This document shows positions 39,483 to 48,133 of a DNA stretch of 64,000 bases, one piece after another; position 1 is the first letter of the stretch, and every line of letters begins with the position of its first letter. The notes beneath the pieces are model-generated. The model had not been told where the DNA came from. It saw only the letters and a program-made list of their open reading frames with translations, and did no database searches. Origin of the DNA: Planctomycetota bacterium (GTDB lineage: Bacteria; Planctomycetota; UBA1135; GCA-002686595); contig JADJQU010000003.1 in the NCBI GenBank assembly GCA_016712565.1, positions 124,001-188,000 of the forward strand, written 5' to 3'. The position numbers and the translations under genes are program-made.

Positions 39483-40588
39483 AGCGCGGCACCGACCATT
39501 CCAGTCTCCGGGGTCTCACCGTCGTCGAGCTGGTGATCGCCATCGGGCTCTTCGCCATGCTGATGACCGCGGTGTTCGCCGTGATGCGCGGCTTCGTCGA
39601 CGTGTGGGACAAGAGCGAATCGCGCCGCGCCCGCGTCGAGGAGGCCTCGGCGGTGGGGGAGATGCTGGCCCGCGACCTGGTGCAACTCGACGGCGGCGGC
39701 CGCGGGGACCTCCTGGTCCAGTGGGTGCCCTTCGACACCGACGCCGACGGGGCGAACGACAGCTTCTGGCCGCGCATGTCCCTGGTTCGCCACGCCTCGC
39801 CCGCGGAGATGGCGCGCCTGCAGACGCGCTCGGCGCAGAAGCAGCCCGGCCAGGGGCTGATCGAGGTGGCCTGGGTGGTGGTGCCCGCGTACAAGGGCCA
39901 GACGGAGCCCGACCGGCGCTCCGAAGGGCTGGTGCTGCGCGGCGAACGCCTCGCCTCCGCCCGCGACATCCACGGCAATCCCACGGGCGACGGCGAGGTC
40001 AGCTACTTCGACCCGCGCTTCTTCTCCCGCGGCGGCGAGCCCACGCCCGGCGCCCTGGCCGAGGTCACCGGCGGCGTGCTGTGGTTCGGACTGGAATTCG
40101 CGACACAGACCACCTCGCTCAAGGATGGCTGGCGCGTGGGCACGCAGATCCCCGACGCGGGCACCTCCTGGGACGCCTGGCGACGGGATCGGCCCGACGC
40201 CCAGATCCACGAGTGGAACCTGCCGGCCGCGGGCATGCCCAAGGCCAAGGATCGCGCGCTGCTGCCGCGGCGCGTCAAGCTGGAGCTCGAGTTCGAGCGT
40301 TCCAAGGAGGCCAAGCGCCGCACCCGCCTCTCGGAGTTCCTGCCCCTGGGGGCCAACACCATGGTGGTGGACGATGCCACGCGCCTGCCGACCCAGGCGG
40401 GCGCCTTCGTCAAGCTCGACGGCGAGTGGCTCAAGCTCGGCGCCCCGGGCGGCCGCACGGTCTCGGTGCAGCGCGGCATGCGCGGCACGCGGGCCGCCAA
40501 TCACGAGCGCGGCGCGCGCGTGCACTTCGGCGAAACCTACGTGCGCGAAGTGCCCATCGGCCTGGCCCAGGAGGATTGGGACCTGTGA
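39479..40588 (+). CDS. Minor pseudopilin, GspJ-like
   Basis: 369 residues from TTG 39479 (TTGA overlap with the giant gene). Prepilin site LRG|LTVVELVIAIGLFAMLMTAVFAV with Glu+5. Body with GspJ-like strands (EMLARDLVQLDGGGRGD, GLIEVAWVVVPAYKG, RRVKLELEFER). Near the C-terminus NTMVVDDATRLPTQAGAFVKLDGEWLKLGA followed by VQRGMRGTRAANH repeats the GEWLK...RG theme of the giant GspK-like protein, suggesting a common small module. It is longer than usual GspJ (about 200). It would join GspI/GspK in the pseudopilus tip complex. Confidence 0.9.
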   Translation: MKRGTDHSSLRGLTVVELVIAIGLFAMLMTAVFAVMRGFVDVWDKSESRRARVEEASAVGEMLARDLVQLDGGGRGDLLVQWVPFDTDADGANDSFWPRMSLVRHASPAEMARLQTRSAQKQPGQGLIEVAWVVVPAYKGQTEPDRRSEGLVLRGERLASARDIHGNPTGDGEVSYFDPRFFSRGGEPTPGALAEVTGGVLWFGLEFATQTTSLKDGWRVGTQIPDAGTSWDAWRRDRPDAQIHEWNLPAAGMPKAKDRALLPRRVKLELEFERSKEAKRRTRLSEFLPLGANTMVVDDATRLPTQAGAFVKLDGEWLKLGAPGGRTVSVQRGMRGTRAANHERGARVHFGETYVREVPIGLAQEDWDL

Positions 40589-41067
40589 AGCCCTTCCAAG
40601 TTCAGACCCGGGCTCGGGCGGGCTTCACGATCGTCGAGGTCGTGGTCGCCATGGGCCTGTTCCTCCTGGGCATGTCCTGCGTGCTGGGGATCCTCTCCTT
40701 CGGCGCGGCGCTGACGCGCACGGCGGCCCTGCGCAACGACGGCGCCTCGGCCATGGAGGCGGTGATGGCCGACCTCGACGAGCAGCTCTTCCCCCTGGTG
40801 GTCGACGGCGCCTCGGTCAGCGCCGGCGCCCCGGGCGAGATCGCCGCGCGCACGCTGCCGGGCCGGCCTGACGTGACCTATACCGCCGTGGCGACCCCGA
40901 ATCCGGCCCAGAAGGGCTATCCTGGCGGCGCCCTGGAGTACCGTGTGGACGTGACCGTCGCCTGGACCAGCGGGGGCCGCACCAAGAGCCGACAATTCAC
41001 GACGCTGTGCGTGCGCGAGATCCCGTTCTCGGAGCGCCTGCGGCGTCAATTCGTGGAGAAGCCGTGA
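40585..41067 (+). CDS. Minor pseudopilin, GspI-like
   Basis: 160 residues from GTG 40585 (GTGA overlap). Prepilin site ARAG|FTIVEVVVAMGLFLLGMSCVLGIL with Glu+5, a GspI-type short C-terminal domain (ALEYRVDVTVAWTSGGRTKSRQFTTLCVRE). Size as expected. It completes a full G-H-K-J-I set in this operon, in the order G, H, K, J, I. Confidence 0.9.
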   Translation: MKPFQVQTRARAGFTIVEVVVAMGLFLLGMSCVLGILSFGAALTRTAALRNDGASAMEAVMADLDEQLFPLVVDGASVSAGAPGEIAARTLPGRPDVTYTAVATPNPAQKGYPGGALEYRVDVTVAWTSGGRTKSRQFTTLCVREIPFSERLRRQFVEKP

Positions 41068-42677
41068 TGGAGTGCATGAAACTTCGCCTGCCCGCCCTGC
41101 CGCGCGCCCTGGCCTTGGGGGTCAGCCTGGGGATCGTCCTGTTCCTGGCGCCCCTGGGAAGTGCCCTGGCCCAAGCTGAGCCCGAGGAGCCCGAGGGGCC
41201 CGCGGGCGCCGTGGTGCTGCTCAAACTCTCCGACGGCGGGTCCCTGTGGGGCCGCATTGCCGGCCACGACAGCGAGCGCCTCGCCTTTCAGCGCCTGGAC
41301 AACGGCGGCATCGTGCGCCTGCCCTGGAAGCAGCTGGATCCGGACCAGGCCGGGCAGTTGCTCGAGGAATTCGGCTACGTGGACCACTCCGGCGATGAAC
41401 TCTTCGTGGACGCCGAACGCCTGCAGCTCGACGACGGCACCGAGGTCATCGGCCGCATCGTCAGCCGCACCGAGGATTCGATCTTCGTCAAGACCGCCGA
41501 CCGCCTCGTGCCCATTCCCAAGAAGCGCATCCAAGGCGCCGTGACCAACGTGGTCGTGCCGGCCCTGGACGTGTTCACGCGCGAGGAGTTGTACCGCGCC
41601 GAGGCCGAGAAGCTCGATCCGGCGAGCGCCGCGAGCCAAAACGAACTGGCGCTACTGCGAGCGCATTTCGATTTCACCAAGGCGCTGGAGCACTGCAAGC
41701 TCGCCCTGGAGCTCGACCCGTCCTTCTCCGGCGGCAGCCTCAAGCCCACCATCGCCCGGGTGCAGGAGAAGGCGGCCAACCAGGTCCAGCTGGACTTCCT
41801 CTACCAGGTGGACTCCCTGCGCTCGCGCGGTCAATTCGACAAGGCCCTGACCCAGTTGGAGCAGTTCACACAGAAGTGGCCTGACTCCAAGCTGCGCACC
41901 GAGGCCGAGCGCAAGAAGAAGCAGGTGGAGAAGGCCCGCGTGGCCGCCATGAAGGAGCTGGTGGCGACCCAGTACTACAAGTGGGCCGATCGGCTGACCA
42001 CCGCCAAGGCCCGCGAGGAGGGCGCGAACCTGGAGTCGCTGCTCGCCTACCTGGAGGACAAGCTCAAGGAGGACCTCCTGGGAGCCGTGACCAAGGACCT
42101 GCAGCGGGCGGTCGGCGCCTCGGTCACCCCCGAGGAGGTCAAGAAGCTCTGGAACGAGCGCAAGCGCGGACGCTTCCGCCGCGCCTCCTACGGCCAAGGA
42201 ACCTGGCTGCTCGGCGAGGCCGCGGCGCTCAAGGAGTATGGCGAGCAGAAGCCCAAGGCCCAGGAGGCGCCCAAGACGGCCGCCGAGGCCGAACGGGCGA
42301 AGCTCGAGGAGAAGATCAAGCGCTACCTGGCCAACCAGCAGATCGTCGCCAAGAAGAAGGCCGCCGCGGGCGCCAAGGAGGGCGAGGAGAGCGAGGAGGA
42401 GGTCTTCTGGCGCGGCTGGAGCTCGTTCTCGAAAGCCCAGTGGCTGCTGGCGCAATTCGTCGAGAACGGCGGCGAGTTCCGCGTGATCAAGGAGGAGCTC
42501 TCCAACTGCCCCGACTGCGGCGGCACGGGGACCCGCGAGATGATCAACACCGGCAGTGCCCGTTCCAATCCCCAGGGCGGCCAAGGCGGCGCGGGAGCCA
42601 ACAGCGCGGGCGTCGTGGTGGTGGACTGCCCCCTGTGTCACCGCGTCGGCCGCATTCGCCGCGTGCTGTACTGGTAG
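41067..42677 (+). CDS. Secreted TPR-like protein with C-terminal zinc ribbon
   Basis: 536 residues; ATG 41067 overlaps the GspI stop (TGATG). A signal peptide (LALGVSLGIVLFLAPLGSALAQA) leads into a beta-rich domain with two similar halves (LKLSDGGSLWGRIAGHDSERLAF and LQLDDGTEVIGRIVSRTEDSIFV). Then TPR-like helices (FDFTKALEHCKLALELDPSF; GQFDKALTQLEQFTQKWPDS) and a long charged helix. The end carries CPDCGGTGTR, about 30 residues, then CPLCHRVGRIRR: two CxxC pairs in the DnaJ-like CxxCxGxG style, likely a zinc-binding knuckle. No known counterpart in secretion systems. Probably periplasmic. Confidence 0.82.
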   Translation: MECMKLRLPALPRALALGVSLGIVLFLAPLGSALAQAEPEEPEGPAGAVVLLKLSDGGSLWGRIAGHDSERLAFQRLDNGGIVRLPWKQLDPDQAGQLLEEFGYVDHSGDELFVDAERLQLDDGTEVIGRIVSRTEDSIFVKTADRLVPIPKKRIQGAVTNVVVPALDVFTREELYRAEAEKLDPASAASQNELALLRAHFDFTKALEHCKLALELDPSFSGGSLKPTIARVQEKAANQVQLDFLYQVDSLRSRGQFDKALTQLEQFTQKWPDSKLRTEAERKKKQVEKARVAAMKELVATQYYKWADRLTTAKAREEGANLESLLAYLEDKLKEDLLGAVTKDLQRAVGASVTPEEVKKLWNERKRGRFRRASYGQGTWLLGEAAALKEYGEQKPKAQEAPKTAAEAERAKLEEKIKRYLANQQIVAKKKAAAGAKEGEESEEEVFWRGWSSFSKAQWLLAQFVENGGEFRVIKEELSNCPDCGGTGTREMINTGSARSNPQGGQGGAGANSAGVVVVDCPLCHRVGRIRRVLYW

Positions 42678-42687
42678 GCGCGAGCCC

Positions 42688-43830
42688 ATGAACGACACGT
42701 CCCTTTCGCGCGCCCCGCGCCGCGGGCTTTCCGCGGCGTCCAGGCACCTCGCCGCTCCCCTGTCCCTTGTGCTCGTGGTGTCCCTGGGGCTCCCGGCGTT
42801 CCTCGGCGCCTGCGCTGCCGCGGGCCAGGAGCGCGCCCCCGCGCTGGAGACCCGCGCCGCGCTGGCCGTGGAGCCGCCCGCGGCGGCCTGGTTCCGCCCC
42901 GCCTTCCGCGTGGAGGACTTCGTCGGCGAGGAGCGGGCAGAGGGCCCCGAGGCCTCCCAGGGCCAGACTCCCCCCGCCGGAACCCAGGACCCCGCCGCCA
43001 CCAAGCCCGCGGCCGCGCCCGACGTGGACATCCCGATCGCCTACGTCTCCGGCGAGGCCATCGACGTGCGCTCCTTCCTGACGCGCCTGTGGATGCGCTC
43101 CAACGATGTGTCGCGGGAGGTCCTCGACCGGTTGGTGGTGGAAAACCTGGCCCTGATCGAGGCCGAGCGCCAGGAGATCGCCGTTTCTCCGACCCGCGTC
43201 GACGAGCGCAGCGAGGCCGCCTGGAAGGCCCTGGGCGAGAGCCTGGAACGCCAGGGCAAGGGCGTTTCCATCGCCGAGCACCTGCGTCGGGAACTCGGCG
43301 TGGACAGCGAGTACTACCGCCGCCAACTGCGGCGCGAGGCGATCCTGCAGATGCTCGCCGAGCGCGTGGTGCGCGCCTGGGCCTTCGCGCGGCCGCGCTG
43401 CGAGGTGCGGCTGGTGGAATTGGCCGATCAGGCCGCGCTGGACGCCTTCAGCGCCGGACTCGCCGCCGGGAGGGGCTTCGATGCCCTGGCCAAGGAGCTG
43501 CACCGCTACCGCGAAAAGGAACCGGACGGGGCCCACGTGACGCTGGTCAAGAACGACAACGCCGAGCTGTCGCGGCTGGCCTTCCACACGGCGGAGGGCA
43601 GCGTGGCGGGACCGCTCGCCGCCGAGCAGGGCCGGCACCTGATGCTGCGCGTCGAGAAGTTCCTGCCCCCCGTGACGGGCACCTGGAAGGAGATCGGCGC
43701 GACCATCGAAAAGAGCCTGATCGATGCACCCGTGGACGACCTGGAGTACGTCCAATGGCGCGCCGAGATGGTCAAGAGCTACTCGGTGGATCTGGAGCCG
43801 TTCTTCAAGCTGATCGGCGTCTCCCACTGA
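42688..43830 (+). CDS. SurA-like chaperone/peptidyl-prolyl isomerase lipoprotein
   Basis: 380 residues from MNDTSLSR. Long basic signal peptide with possible lipobox LGAC (VVSLGLPAFLGACAAAG). Pro/Ala-rich linker to about 115, SurA_N-like helices (VDIPIAYVSGEAIDVRSFLTRLWMRS, REVLDRLVVENLALIEAERQEI), and a degenerate parvulin domain (GFDALAKELHRYREKEPDGAHVTLVKNDNAELSRLAFHTAEGSVAGPLAAEQGRH). It is the last gene of the pseudopilin operon (10 bp after the zinc-ribbon gene) and may assist folding of secreted tip proteins. Isomerase activity is uncertain. Confidence 0.82.
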   Translation: MNDTSLSRAPRRGLSAASRHLAAPLSLVLVVSLGLPAFLGACAAAGQERAPALETRAALAVEPPAAAWFRPAFRVEDFVGEERAEGPEASQGQTPPAGTQDPAATKPAAAPDVDIPIAYVSGEAIDVRSFLTRLWMRSNDVSREVLDRLVVENLALIEAERQEIAVSPTRVDERSEAAWKALGESLERQGKGVSIAEHLRRELGVDSEYYRRQLRREAILQMLAERVVRAWAFARPRCEVRLVELADQAALDAFSAGLAAGRGFDALAKELHRYREKEPDGAHVTLVKNDNAELSRLAFHTAEGSVAGPLAAEQGRHLMLRVEKFLPPVTGTWKEIGATIEKSLIDAPVDDLEYVQWRAEMVKSYSVDLEPFFKLIGVSH

Positions 43831-43865
43831 GTGCGCCTGGCGCGGGGGACCGCGCCGGCCGGTGC

Positions 43866-43894
43866 GTGAATTCCGAGGCAGGCGTGGCTAGGCT
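43866..43894 (+). promoter_or_regulatory. Candidate promoter giving a leaderless transcript
   Basis: GTGAAT (43866-43871), 17-bp spacer, TAGGCT (43889-43894). The -10 ends only 6 bp before ATG 43901, so transcription would start at or next to the start codon. No Shine-Dalgarno is present between. Pattern match only. Confidence 0.4.
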
Positions 43895-43900
43895 GAGACC

Positions 43901-44083
43901 ATGAAGGACGCTTCCACCGCAGCACTTCGCGCCATCCTCGCCAACCAGAAGCGCATTCTCGCCAATCAGGCGACGATCCGCGCCAACCAGCAGAAGCTCG
44001 ACCGCATCCTGTCCAATCAGGCCAGGATCGTGGCGAACCAGCGGACGATCCTGGCCAACCAGCGCCGGATCCTGGCGAAGTAG
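43901..44083 (+). CDS. 60-residue heptad-repeat coiled-coil protein (IxxNQxx repeats)
   Basis: 60 residues, almost wholly one coiled coil. Asn-Gln recurs at residues 15, 22, 29, 39, 46 and 53, each three residues after an Ile (12, 19, 26, 36, 43, 50): two blocks of three heptads separated by a 10-residue step with Leu33/Ile36. This places Ile at core position a and Asn at core position d, with Gln at e. Asn-at-d heptads of the related form (V/I)xxNTxx are typical of trimeric coiled coils that hold an anion in the core. No signal peptide or membrane helix; the protein is basic and probably cytoplasmic. It is a single gene between the SurA-like gene and the convergent DUF2911 gene. Function unknown. 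Confidence 0.8.
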   Translation: MKDASTAALRAILANQKRILANQATIRANQQKLDRILSNQARIVANQRTILANQRRILAK

Positions 44084-44160
44084 CCGCGCTTTCCGAGCGC
44101 GCTCCCCGGAGCCACGCCCGGTCGAGCGTGCGCCGTCCGTGCTCCGGACGAGGGCGGGGG

Positions 44161-45063
44161 CTACTTCGCGCGAAACTCCGCCAGCAGCTTCGTCAGGGCC
44201 TCGACCGTGGCCGGCCGGGCCTTCCCGGTGGCCAGGGCGATGGCCCGTTCGAGCTGCGCCACGGCCTCGGCCTTCTGGCCCATTCGATCGGCGAGCCGCG
44301 CCTTGCACTCCCGGGCCTGATAGCCGTCGGCGATGGCGATCGACTTGTCCACCCAGGCCATGGCCTTCTCGGGGGCCAGCTGGTGGTCGTAGTAGTAGCG
44401 CGCCGCGGTCAAGTACACCGCCGCGTCGTCGGGCTTGGCGTGCTGGATGGCCTCGTCGATGCGCGCCAAGAGGATCTTCTCGCTGTCCACCGCGATCTCG
44501 AAATTCACCGCGAGCTTCTCCCAGGCCAGCTGCACCACGGCGCTGTCGTCGCCCTTGGGCTCGATGGAGTAGCGCAACCACTCCGTGTGCGGCACGGCCA
44601 CCGGCGTCACGTCGAAGCGCAGCTGGTCCTGGGCGGCGTCGTAGCGAAAGGCGCCCCACTGGTCGGCCTGCTTGTTGAGCACCAGGGTCCAGACTTTCTC
44701 GCCGGGGATGGCGAAGAAGGCGTAGGTGCCCGCCGGCACGTCGTGGCCCTCGACCCGCACCGCATCGCTGAAGCGCAGGGTGGTCGCCTGGTTGGCCCCC
44801 GCGCGCCACACCTCGCCGTGGGGCACCAGGGCGCCCCAGATCGGGCGGTTCTTGACCGCGGGCCGGTGGTATTCGAGGGCCACCGTGGCCGGGCCCACGG
44901 CCTGGGTGACCGAGGCGCCGGGGCTGGCCTGGGGAAGGCGCAGCGGATTTTGGGCCGCGGTCCACGGGGCGGGGGTCGGAGGCCGGGGGGGGGCTCCCGC
45001 GGAAGCCTGAGAGGCCACCAGGGTGAGCGCGAGGGCGGCGAGCAGTTCGGTCAGCGTGCGCAT
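44161..45063 (-). CDS. DUF2911 family secreted protein with TPR-like tail
   Basis: 300 residues from MRTLTELL, preceded by GGAGGACCTCC. Signal peptide (LAALALTLVASQASAGA). The DUF2911 domain is clear (residues about 45-190): VTQAVGPATVALEYHRPAVKNRPIWG, LVPHGEVWRAGANQATTLRFS, GHDVPAGTYAFFAIPGEKVWTLVLN. The C-terminal 100 residues are TPR-like (AAVYLTAARYYYDHQLAPEKAMAWVDKSIAI, RMGQKAEAVAQLERAIAL). Function of the family is unknown; periplasmic location is likely. Divergent to scpB. Confidence 0.92.
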   Translation of the reverse strand: MRTLTELLAALALTLVASQASAGAPPRPPTPAPWTAAQNPLRLPQASPGASVTQAVGPATVALEYHRPAVKNRPIWGALVPHGEVWRAGANQATTLRFSDAVRVEGHDVPAGTYAFFAIPGEKVWTLVLNKQADQWGAFRYDAAQDQLRFDVTPVAVPHTEWLRYSIEPKGDDSAVVQLAWEKLAVNFEIAVDSEKILLARIDEAIQHAKPDDAAVYLTAARYYYDHQLAPEKAMAWVDKSIAIADGYQARECKARLADRMGQKAEAVAQLERAIALATGKARPATVEALTKLLAEFRAK

Positions 45064-45189
45064 GGAGGTCCTCCGTGGGACTTGGGGCCGGAATTTCTGT
45101 AGGGAGGATAGCGAGCCCGGTTTCCACGCGTCGGGGTGGATTCCGGCGCCCTTGACCCGCGCCCCGGCCGCGGCGAAGCTCTGCTCACC

Positions 45190-45945
45190 ATGGACAGCGA
45201 CTCGAACGCGCCGGGCAGTGACGAATCCGCGCTGGTCGAGGCGCCGCCCGAGCTTTCCGGCAGCGAATCCCGTTCCCTCGCCCAGGAACCCGCCACCGCG
45301 GAGCCTTCCCCGGGGCACCCCGAGATTGCGCCCGAGCCGCAGGAATCGGCCGAGGCGCCCCTGGAGCAGGGAGCCGGGCCCGCCGGGGGGGCCGCCGGGG
45401 AGGCCGCTGGCATCCACTGGACGGACGACGGCCTGGAGCGGGCCGTGGCGGCGATCCTGTTCGCTTCCTCCGAGCCCCTCGGCAACGCGCGCATCGCCGC
45501 GGCCCTGACCAACACCAGCCCGGCCCACGTGGCGGCGGCCATCGACCGGGTCTCCTCGCGGCTGGTGGCCTCCGGATTGCCCTTCGAGCTGATCGCCATC
45601 GCCGGGGGCTGGCAGCTGTTCTCCGCCCGCGACATGGCCGACGTGGTCTCGGGCTTCACCAAGGGCCGCCGGGACGACAAGGTCAGCCCCGCCGCCCTGG
45701 AGACCCTGGCGGTGGTGGCCTACCGCCAGCCCGTGAGCAAGGCCGAGATCGAGGCCGTGCGCGGCGTCCAGGCGGGGCCGATCCTGAGGGCCCTCGTGGA
45801 TCGCGGATTGATCAAGGTGGCGGGCCGCTCGGAGGATCCGGGTCACGCGCTGCTCTACGGGACGACGCGCAAGTTCCTCGACACGTTCGGGCTCTCCGAC
45901 CTCAAGGACCTGCCCCGGGACGCCGAGCTGGTGCGAGATTCCTGA
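45190..45945 (+). CDS. scpB: Chromosome segregation protein ScpB
   Basis: 251 residues from MDSDSNAPG; the first 75 residues are an acidic, Pro/Glu-rich extension. Two winged-helix domains follow: ERAVAAILFASSEPLGNARIAAAL...ELIAIAGGWQLFSARDMADVV and SPAALETLAVVAYRQPVSKAEIEAVRGVQAGPILRALVDRGLIKVAGRSEDPGHALLYGTTRKFLDTFGL, the family signature. It bridges ScpA and SMC in the condensin complex. ScpA is not adjacent in the window. The acidic N-terminal extension is unusual. Confidence 0.96.
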   Translation: MDSDSNAPGSDESALVEAPPELSGSESRSLAQEPATAEPSPGHPEIAPEPQESAEAPLEQGAGPAGGAAGEAAGIHWTDDGLERAVAAILFASSEPLGNARIAAALTNTSPAHVAAAIDRVSSRLVASGLPFELIAIAGGWQLFSARDMADVVSGFTKGRRDDKVSPAALETLAVVAYRQPVSKAEIEAVRGVQAGPILRALVDRGLIKVAGRSEDPGHALLYGTTRKFLDTFGLSDLKDLPRDAELVRDS

Positions 45946-46204
45946 GCCCGGGGCCCCATGTTGCCGCTTCCCGGGCCGCCGCTCCCCGGGGTGCCGGGGG
46001 GCATGCTCCAGGACTCCGTGGGCCGTCGGGAGTCCGGCGGGAGTCCGGCGGGCGTCCAGAGCCCTCCGGGCCCTCCTCCGGGCCGCCGACGGCCCCTTCC
46101 GGTTGCGGTGATCCGGCGGACGCCCCTACACTCTTCGCCCCCAGCGGCGCCCCGGACCCGGTCCCGGCGCGGTCTTTCCCGGCGCCAGCGCGCCCACGAG
46201 CAGC

Positions 46205-48082
46205 ATGTCCAATCAACCCAAGCATCCTGATCCCGCGGGGCACGGCTCCAAGCCCGCCGGCACTCCGAGCGAGTTGCACGACGACGACGCCATCGTCGTT
46301 CCCAAGGGGACCAGCAAGCTGCGCTTCCTGTTCCTCCTGGTCCTGACCATCCTGATCCTGGTCCTGTTCACGGTCGGCGACCAGTTGATCAGCTCCATCG
46401 GCCGCCCCGCGGCCAAGACGACCGACGTCGTCTGGGACGGTCCGGTGGTGGGCAAGCGGGTGATCAGCGTCACCGAGTTCATCGACGAGAAGCGCCGCGA
46501 GGACCTGTTCCGCGGGGCCTTCGGCGCCCGCTCCAACAAGTTCGACGACGACGAACTGGCCTCGGAACTCCTGCTGGACGATCTGGCCCAGCGCACCGGC
46601 ATCCAGATCTCCGTCAAGGACCTGGCGCGCGCCATCTACGAGGGCTTCCCGGGCATCTGCCCGCCCATGCAGAATCGGGATTTCTACCTCAAGTACCTGG
46701 AGAGCGTGCGTGTGCCCGCCCCGGTTTTCGAGGGCGTCCTGATGCGCAAGCTGCGCGTGGAGCGCTACCAGCAGTTCGTGCGCGGCGCCACGATGGTGGC
46801 CGACACGTCCAAGGTCGAGAGCGAGTGGCAGAAGCTGAACCCCCAGTTCGCCTTCGACGTGATCGAGGTCACGCACGCGAACTTCGATGCCGAGGCCAAG
46901 GCCTCCCAGCCCGACGAGGCCGGCATGCGAGCCTGGTATGACGCGATCCCGGACAAGCGCGCGCTGTTCTTCGCCGACTTCCTGCCCGCCAGCAACGCAG
47001 CCGAGGTGGTGGCCTACGTCTTCGGCGGCGCGAACACCGCCGAGGAGCTGATCGCCAAGTTCCCGCTGCCCGCGGAGACGGACGCCGAGCAGACCGCCAA
47101 GGACTACTACAACCAGTACTCCAGCGTGCGTTTCCTGCGCGAGACGCCGCTGCCCGAGGGCTCCCCCGAGGCCGAGGGCAAGGACCGATTGATCAACTCC
47201 TTCGAGGAGGTGGCCGACCTGGCGCGCCGCGAAAGCCGCGTGCTGTACGCCCTGCGGGCCTGGGTGGCCGACATCAAGCTCCGCAAGGCCGAGGGCAAGC
47301 CCCTGGACCTGGCGGCCGAGGCCGCAGCCCTGGGGCTCACCTTCCGCCCCTCGGACGGCGCCAAGTCGGATGCCGACTGGACCGCCCTGGCCGACATGGG
47401 CGGACCGTTCCTCACGCGCTCCATCGCCGGCACCGTGAAGGACGACTTCGGCGCCGACATTTCCGTCGACCGCCGCGCGATGACCTTCCCGCGGGTCCTG
47501 GAGAAGAACGCCTCCGCGCCGCCGCCCTATGAAAAGGTGGCGGAGAAGGCCGTGGCCGAGTGGCTGAAGCAGAAGACCCAGGAACTGGCGGTCGCCAAGC
47601 TCACGGCCGTGCGCGACGCCCTGCCCAAGGCGCCGATTCCCGAGGGCACGACGCCGCCCGCGGTGCAGAATCCCAAGGCCGACGAGGCCCAGTTCAAGGC
47701 CGCCGCCGAGGCCGCGGGTCTGGTGGTGGAACGCCGCGACTGGATGACGACCACGGCCCAGAACAACGACCCCGAGGCGTCCAAGCCGAGCCACGAGTTC
47801 CTGCGCTTCAACGGTTTCCTGCGCAACCTGCCCGCGGACGAAGTCTCGGCCGTGCAGCAGGACCGCATGCGGCTGCGCAGCTACCTGGTGCGCAGCCTGG
47901 GCCAGCGGGAGCCGCCCGAAGTCAAGCTGACCCCCAACGACTTCACCCGGATCGTGCAGAGCCTCGAGCAGCAGAGCTTCGAGGACTTCGTCACGGCCAA
48001 CTTCTCCCCCGAAGCCCTGGGCCAGCGCTACAACCTGAAGGTGCGCGGCTCCACCAAGATCCCGCTGCCCGAGGATTCCTGA
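46205..48082 (+). CDS. PpiD/SurA-like membrane-anchored periplasmic chaperone
   Basis: 625 residues. Cytoplasmic N-terminus of about 38 residues, one membrane helix (RFLFLLVLTILILVLFTVGDQL), then a long periplasmic region. The helical portions have SurA_N-like spacing (SELLLDDLAQRTGIQISVKDLARAIYEGFPGI, FEGVLMRKLRVERYQQFV). A parvulin-like core is not obvious. Size and topology match PpiD, an envelope folding helper. A 259-bp spacer upstream contains short GC-rich repeats; the start MSNQPK has AGCAGC before it. It is convergent with a methyltransferase gene. Confidence 0.78.
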   Translation: MSNQPKHPDPAGHGSKPAGTPSELHDDDAIVVPKGTSKLRFLFLLVLTILILVLFTVGDQLISSIGRPAAKTTDVVWDGPVVGKRVISVTEFIDEKRREDLFRGAFGARSNKFDDDELASELLLDDLAQRTGIQISVKDLARAIYEGFPGICPPMQNRDFYLKYLESVRVPAPVFEGVLMRKLRVERYQQFVRGATMVADTSKVESEWQKLNPQFAFDVIEVTHANFDAEAKASQPDEAGMRAWYDAIPDKRALFFADFLPASNAAEVVAYVFGGANTAEELIAKFPLPAETDAEQTAKDYYNQYSSVRFLRETPLPEGSPEAEGKDRLINSFEEVADLARRESRVLYALRAWVADIKLRKAEGKPLDLAAEAAALGLTFRPSDGAKSDADWTALADMGGPFLTRSIAGTVKDDFGADISVDRRAMTFPRVLEKNASAPPPYEKVAEKAVAEWLKQKTQELAVAKLTAVRDALPKAPIPEGTTPPAVQNPKADEAQFKAAAEAAGLVVERRDWMTTTAQNNDPEASKPSHEFLRFNGFLRNLPADEVSAVQQDRMRLRSYLVRSLGQREPPEVKLTPNDFTRIVQSLEQQSFEDFVTANFSPEALGQRYNLKVRGSTKIPLPEDS

Positions 48083-48087
48083 TCCGG

Positions 48088-48107
48088 CGTCCCGGGGATC
48101 CGGGACG
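48088..48107. terminator. Bidirectional hairpin between convergent genes
   Basis: CGTCCCGG and CCGGGACG form an 8-bp stem with a 4-base loop, 5 bp after the stop at 48082 and 26 bp after the stop at 48134 of the opposite gene. No U-tract. Confidence 0.5.
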
Positions 48108-48133
48108 ACGTGCTTCGGCCCGGCGGGAGGACC

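Noticed and set aside
44084..44160. Terminator between the coiled-coil gene and the DUF2911 gene
   Set aside because: Only a 6-bp CGTCCG/CGGACG stem was seen, too weak for a call in such GC-rich sequence.
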